Positions 6,860 to 9,380 of a stretch of 9,380 bases of DNA are shown one piece after another. Both the position numbers and the translations under genes were made by a program. The first letter of the stretch is position 1, and each line of letters starts with the position of its first letter. This stretch comes from an uncultured Oscillospiraceae bacterium. GTDB lineage: Bacteria > Bacillota > Clostridia > Oscillospirales > Oscillospiraceae. The DNA lies in the NCBI GenBank assembly GCA_900763965.1, contig CAAFMG010000114.1:1-9380 (forward strand). Direction: 5' to 3'. A model generated the notes under the pieces. The model was given only the letters and a program-made list of their open reading frames with translations, was not told the origin of the DNA and did not search any database.

Positions 6860-6888
6860 ATTTTAACGCAAAAAGGGCAAATTGCCAA
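6860..6888 (-). promoter_or_regulatory. Sigma-A promoter for the lipoprotein/Nudix operon
   Basis: On the minus strand TTGGCA (6888-6883, one mismatch to consensus) is followed by a 17-base spacer and TAAAAT (6865-6860, one mismatch). The predicted start near 6853 gives a leader of about 50 bases. Confidence 0.78.
6876..6886. promoter_or_regulatory. Operator-like palindrome over the lipoprotein -35 box
   Basis: The sequence GGCAA-A-TTGCC is an exact 11-base inverted repeat with a single central base. It overlaps the -35 box of the lipoprotein promoter. That is a typical place for a repressor, but no regulator gene adjoins it and the site is short, so chance is possible. Confidence 0.3.
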
Positions 6889-6911
6889 TACCGCCGGGGC
6901 AGACTTTTGGA

Positions 6912-6925
6912 TTTTTCCGGAAAAA
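6912..6925. repeat. Perfect 14-bp palindrome upstream of the lipoprotein promoter
   Basis: TTTTTCCGGAAAAA reads the same on both strands, and GG/CC pairs flank it after one mismatch (6909-6928). It lies 24 bases upstream of the -35 box, where an activator could bind. The rest of this intergenic space (about 6929-7040) shows nothing I can name. Confidence 0.35.
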
Positions 6926-7040
6926 CCCATTTTTTCGGTAAGGATATACAGAAAATACTCTGCTCTTTTGTACACAATACACACCTTTTGCAGTCCTCTG
7001 CCTGTCAGGGCAAGGCCCCGCACAGATGACGGATCCGCAG

Positions 7041-7074
7041 AAAAAACACACCTGTGCAAAAAAGCCAGGTGTGT
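7041..7074 (-). terminator. Intrinsic terminator after the TIM-barrel gene
   Basis: Read on the minus strand, ACACACCTG (7074-7066) pairs perfectly with CAGGTGTGT (7054-7046) around an 11-base loop containing six T. A run of six T (complement of 7046-7041) closes it. It begins 27 bases past the stop codon. Confidence 0.92.
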
Positions 7075-7100
7075 CTTTGTCGATTTTGGCCCAGTTGTCT

Positions 7101-7769
7101 TTATTCCCGATAGCCTGCCATAACCTCTTTGAACAGCTCCTGGGTAGAGGGCGGGGTGTATGTAATGGCGTTGGCTCCGGCCTGAATGGTTTTCAGGACA
7201 CTTTCATTGGTCTTGCCGCCGGAGGCAATGATGGGAACGGTGGGATAAGCCTGGCGGATCTTCTGCACCACCTCAGCCGTGCGCCCGGCACAGGCCACAT
7301 TGAGGATGGATGCGCCGTTTTCCATCCGGGCGGCAATGTCCGTATCCTCCTTGGTCACGGTGATGATCACAGGGATATCCACCGCCCGGGAAACTGCCAG
7401 CAGATTCAAATTGGAAATGGGGGCATTCAGCACAACGCCCATGGCCCCCTGGCACTCCACATCCTTGGCAAGGCTGACGGTACGCAGTCCCTTGGTGGTG
7501 CCGCCGCCCACACCGCAGAACACGGGAATATAAGAGGCCTTGATAATGGCATCACTGATGGCCTGCTGGGGGGTAAAGGGATACACCGCAAACACCGCAT
7601 CGGCATTGCAGTTGCGGATAATGGCCAGATCCGTTGTGAACACAAGACTTTTGATCCGCCGTCCGTTGATCACAATACCGCTGGCGCTGAACACCGCTTC
7701 GGGCATTCGGAGAATGTGCTTGCGCAGTCTGCTGTCGATCTGAGGCAGCGGCATGGTTTCATCCGGCAT
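7101..7769 (-). CDS. Putative TIM-barrel (phosphate-binding barrel-like) protein of unknown function
   Basis: A 222-residue soluble protein whose alternating strands and helices fit a (beta/alpha)8 barrel of the ribulose-phosphate-binding type. Strand-end signatures: KSLVFTTDLAII (40-51), ADAVFAVYPF (56-65), IPVFCGVGGGTTKG (81-94), GAMGVVLNAPISN (108-120), IPVIITVTKEDTD (132-144), ILNVACAG (155-162), VPIIASGGKTNESV (178-191) and ANAITYTPPS (199-208). The ASGGKT segment at 182-187 and the GANAI segment resemble the phosphate-gripping loops of PRAI, TrpA and ThiE-like enzymes, but I recognise none of their diagnostic catalytic sets. Homologues are often labelled just hydrolase in clostridial genomes, a label without mechanistic support here. 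The ATG at 7769 has AAGGAGGG 8 bases upstream. It is the last gene before a strong terminator; upstream lies the PAP2 gene, 127 bases away. Confidence 0.85.
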   Translation of the reverse strand: MPDETMPLPQIDSRLRKHILRMPEAVFSASGIVINGRRIKSLVFTTDLAIIRNCNADAVFAVYPFTPQQAISDAIIKASYIPVFCGVGGGTTKGLRTVSLAKDVECQGAMGVVLNAPISNLNLLAVSRAVDIPVIITVTKEDTDIAARMENGASILNVACAGRTAEVVQKIRQAYPTVPIIASGGKTNESVLKTIQAGANAITYTPPSTQELFKEVMAGYRE

Positions 7770-7799
7770 ATCAGATTCCCTCCTTTTCCGGAAATCGCC

Positions 7800-7823
7800 A
7801 AAAAAGCCCGCAACCGGTGGCTT
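7800..7823 (-). terminator. Terminator-like hairpin in front of the TIM-barrel gene
   Basis: Read on the minus strand, AAGCCACCG (7823-7815), loop GTTG and CGGGCTT (7810-7804) form seven base pairs with two bulged bases. A run of six T follows (overlapping the stem end, complement of 7805-7800). It lies only 30 bases before the ATG of the TIM-barrel gene and 74 bases after the PAP2 stop. It could end the PAP2 transcript, or act as an attenuator in the TIM-barrel leader. No convincing promoter is visible between it and the gene. Confidence 0.55.
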
Positions 7824-7896
7824 ATCTTGGAATTTCCATAGTTTTTTGGTTATTTTATCAAAAGAATGTTACGAAAGCGTGAATGGAATTTGAATG

Positions 7897-8577
7897 TTAT
7901 TTGTCCGTTTTGGCAAAGAGCCGGGGTGTCAGGTGCCAGCAGATCTCTGCAAGGGCGATGCCTCCCAGGATATCCGCCAGAACGTGCTGCCGGGTGGTCA
8001 GGGTGGAAATGCACACCGCCACGCCGCACACAAAGGTCAGCACCCGGTACCATCTGGGGAACCGTTCATTCCTTCGGACACTGTCCCAGCACAGCCAGCT
8101 GATGGCGCAGTGGATGGAGGGAAACAGGTTATAGGGCTGATCCAGCCAGTATAAAAACCGCATGGCATCCTTCCAGAACCCGGAGCCGGTGATCTCCGGC
8201 CGCGCCATTACCGTAGGAAACACCAGAAAGATCACAAAGCTGATCCCCTTGGTCAGAATATCCGCCCCGAAAAACCGCCGGGCCAGACTGCCCCCATCCC
8301 AGGCTACCCAGATATAGTGAACCGCCCAGAAGGCAAAGCAGCCGAAGTAAATGCTGATGGTCCAGGGGATCAGAGGAATCGCCCGATCCAGTGCCAGCGC
8401 CAGAGAGTGATGATCGCGGCCGGCGGCCAGCAGAAAGGCCCCCTGATAGGTCAGCTGATTCCAAATAAGCACCAGCATCGGCAGCCAGATCACCCGCTTG
8501 GGGGGCCGGGGGATGGAAGGGTGTATTTTCTTGGACTTCAAAAAATCCTCCCCATTCGTCATTTGATCTTGCTCCAT
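7897..8577 (-). CDS. PAP2-superfamily membrane phosphatase (Aur1/Ipt1-like subgroup)
   Basis: Predicted membrane enzyme of 226 residues that removes or transfers phosphate on lipid substrates such as phosphatidate or undecaprenyl pyrophosphate, or transfers a phosphoalcohol as in the Aur1/Ipt1 subgroup. Motifs: RPE at 126-128, LDQPYNLFPSIHC at 145-157 (conserved PSxH) and STLTTRQHVLADILGG at 191-206 with H198 and D202, resembling the STxxTKQHxxxD form of Aur1/Ipt1-like members more than the classic SRxxxxxHxxxD. Hydrophobic segments lie at about 29-52, 66-92, 107-124, 152-165, 177-192 and 199-214. The start is uncertain: the ATG at 8577 has only a poor GGGGCGG box, while TTG at 8541 (residue 13) has GGGGAGG 6 bases upstream and would give 214 residues; two other genes here use TTG. 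It has its own promoter. Substrate is unassigned. Confidence 0.9.
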   Translation of the reverse strand: MEQDQMTNGEDFLKSKKIHPSIPRPPKRVIWLPMLVLIWNQLTYQGAFLLAAGRDHHSLALALDRAIPLIPWTISIYFGCFAFWAVHYIWVAWDGGSLARRFFGADILTKGISFVIFLVFPTVMARPEITGSGFWKDAMRFLYWLDQPYNLFPSIHCAISWLCWDSVRRNERFPRWYRVLTFVCGVAVCISTLTTRQHVLADILGGIALAEICWHLTPRLFAKTDK

Positions 8578-8665
8578 GCAGCCGCCCCAAAGGCGCTGCG
8601 CAGGAACAGTATTGGGCTATTATAAAGAATTCCCACCGGAATGTCAAGAAAAGGGAGGCGGCTGC
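8578..8665. repeat. 9-bp inverted repeat bracketing the PAP2 promoter
   Basis: GCAGCCGCC at 8578-8586 and its exact complement GGCGGCTGC at 8657-8665 lie 70 bases apart. The left copy touches the PAP2 start codon and the right copy touches the stop codon of the Crp/Fnr gene. In a read-through transcript the two could pair and hold the PAP2 start region in a stem. The arms are GC-rich, so chance is possible. Confidence 0.35.
8619..8647 (-). promoter_or_regulatory. Perfect-consensus sigma-A promoter for the PAP2 gene
   Basis: On the minus strand TTGACA (8647-8642) and TATAAT (8624-8619) are both exact matches, separated by an optimal 17-base spacer. The predicted start near 8612 gives a leader of about 35 bases to the ATG at 8577, or about 71 to the TTG at 8541. 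Strong constitutive transcription is expected unless a repressor acts. Confidence 0.92.
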
Positions 8666-9327
8666 TACACATGCAGAACAAAATGGCTTTTGTGAAAATC
8701 CAGCAGCCCGTCGCTGCGCATTTTCCCCAGCTCCACAGAAAGGCCGCTGCGCTCCACCCCCAGGTAATCTGCCAGCTGCTGTCTGGAAAAGGGTATGTCA
8801 AATTCGTACCTTCCCCCGCGCTGCGCCTCTGCCGAGAGATAGGACAGGAGCTTATCCCGTGTGGTGCGCTGGCCCATGTGGGTGAGCTTTTCATTGACCT
8901 CCAGATTCTTCTGGGCGAGCTCGCCGAGAAGATTCCGGATGATCCGGCTGTGGTGGGTACAGGCAGACGGGCACATATTCAGTATGCGCTTTACATTCAA
9001 AAACATCACGGTGACAGGTGCCTGGGCTGCAACCCCCACATTCAGCACGGAACCGGGGGCGCAGGCAAAGGCGGCGGCGAAGGTCTGTCCCGGCCCCGCT
9101 GTGGAAAGGATATTGCGGTTTCCCCAAACATCCTCCTGGATTACAAGGACACTGCCCTCCAGCACCAGTCCCACCGCTTCCACCGTATCCCCAGGCCGCA
9201 GCACGAAAGCATCCTTGGGATAGTTCTCCGTTTTTGTATCCAGACAGGACAAAATCGCCCTCAGCTCCGTTTCCGAGATCCCCCCAAACAGCGAAGATGA
9301 CCGAAGGACAGAAAAAAATTCTTTCAT
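8665..9327 (-). CDS. Crp/Fnr family transcriptional regulator
   Basis: A 220-residue regulator with an N-terminal cyclic-nucleotide-binding-like beta barrel (about 12-115), a dimerisation helix (about 125-148) and a C-terminal winged helix-turn-helix, where TTRDKLLSYL (155-164) and FSRQQLADYLGVERSGLSVELGKM (180-203) mark the DNA-binding part. C28, C89, C119 and C123 are present; the MCPSACTHHS segment at 118-127 sits at the start of the dimer helix. The sensor pocket lacks an obvious cAMP signature, so the signal may be redox, heme or another ligand. The ATG at 9327 is chosen because GGGAG lies 8-9 bases upstream; an ATG at 9357 has no box. No intrinsic terminator is visible before the PAP2 promoter. 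Its targets are not shown. The family call is firm. Confidence 0.92.
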   Translation of the reverse strand: MKEFFSVLRSSSLFGGISETELRAILSCLDTKTENYPKDAFVLRPGDTVEAVGLVLEGSVLVIQEDVWGNRNILSTAGPGQTFAAAFACAPGSVLNVGVAAQAPVTVMFLNVKRILNMCPSACTHHSRIIRNLLGELAQKNLEVNEKLTHMGQRTTRDKLLSYLSAEAQRGGRYEFDIPFSRQQLADYLGVERSGLSVELGKMRSDGLLDFHKSHFVLHV

Positions 9328-9349
9328 ACGCCACACTCCCGTTGAAATA

Positions 9350-9369
9350 CCGTTCATCAGCCAGAACGG
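9350..9369. promoter_or_regulatory. Operator-like inverted repeat upstream of the Crp/Fnr gene
   Basis: CCGTTC and GAACGG form a perfect 6-base inverted repeat around an 8-base centre, about 23 bases before the ATG. A third AACGG copy follows just before the ribosome binding site. The spacing of about 20 bases overall fits a dimeric regulator such as the Crp/Fnr protein itself, but the half-site is not the standard TTGAT or TGTGA. It could instead be a leader hairpin. The promoter is outside the window or not recognisable. Confidence 0.35.
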
Positions 9370-9380
9370 CGAAAAACGCA

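Noticed and set aside
5481..6866. Plus-strand open frame of 461 codons opposite the sugar-binding lipoprotein
   Set aside because: It is antisense to a gene with a lipobox and many family motifs. The composition is His- and Gly-rich with no recognisable domain, and there is no promoter or ribosome binding site.
7841..7896. Possible promoter for the TIM-barrel gene (TAAAAT near 7852-7857)
   Set aside because: No -35 box at 16-18 bases fits; the best alternatives match four of six at most, so it is not listed as a feature.
8641..9300. Plus-strand open frame of 219 codons opposite the Crp/Fnr gene
   Set aside because: It is antisense to a complete helix-turn-helix regulator, and its apparent start lies inside the PAP2 promoter region; the GGAGG-like bases nearby belong to the inverted repeat and do not precede its ATG.
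9328..9357. Upstream ATG adding ten residues to the Crp/Fnr regulator
   Set aside because: No ribosome binding site precedes it, and it falls within the operator-like inverted repeat. The ATG at 9327 has a suitable GGGAG box.
1..9380. Search for CRISPR arrays, tRNA or rRNA genes, insertion sequences and phage genes
   Set aside because: Reading both strands gave no regularly spaced repeats, no transposase or integrase motifs and no cloverleaf or rRNA-like stretch. Intergenic gaps are all under 300 bases and mostly filled by promoters and terminators.

Overview
The window is a densely packed chromosomal stretch, GC-rich by eye in its genes and more AT-rich between them. It suggests a low-oxygen gut-type member of the Clostridia, most like the Oscillospiraceae/Ruminococcaceae. 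The reasons are Gram-positive cell-envelope enzymes (an LtaS-type synthase and a lipobox sugar-binding lipoprotein), strong AGGAGG-type ribosome binding sites, sigma-A promoters, TTG start codons and a clostridial-style Crp/Fnr regulator. The genus is an inference and cannot be fixed from sequence alone. All eight confident genes lie on the minus strand, so transcription runs from high to low coordinates. I see no tRNA, rRNA, IS element, CRISPR array or phage gene.

In transcription order from the right: a Crp/Fnr regulator (8665-9327); a PAP2-superfamily membrane phosphatase (7897-8577) behind a perfect-consensus promoter; an unassigned TIM-barrel protein (7101-7769) with a terminator-like hairpin just ahead of its start; a galactose-type sugar-binding lipoprotein (5646-6803) in a two-gene unit with a Nudix hydrolase (5085-5615); a phosphoribosyltransferase-fold protein (4299-4934); and a translationally coupled pair, an LtaS-like polyglycerolphosphate-synthase-type enzyme (2115-4142) and a membrane-anchored PIG-L deacetylase with a C-terminal discoidin-like region (151-2118). 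Positions 1-150 are unlike the rest and may hold a repeat or a gene remnant.

The transcription units are unusually readable. Clear intrinsic terminators follow the TIM-barrel gene, the Nudix gene and the phosphoribosyltransferase gene. Good sigma-A promoters (17-bp spacers) precede the PAP2 gene, the lipoprotein gene, the phosphoribosyltransferase gene and the LtaS-like gene. The most coherent functional theme is envelope polymer biology: the LtaS-like enzyme and the PIG-L deacetylase are predicted to act together on the outer face of the membrane, and the PAP2 protein is another lipid-phosphate enzyme nearby. The most distinctive points are the LtaS/PIG-L pair, the sugar-binding protein without any transport genes and with changed ligand-contact residues, a phosphoribosyltransferase whose PRPP loop lacks the usual acidic pair, and a possible attenuator ahead of the TIM-barrel gene. 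No wholly new multi-gene system is evident.
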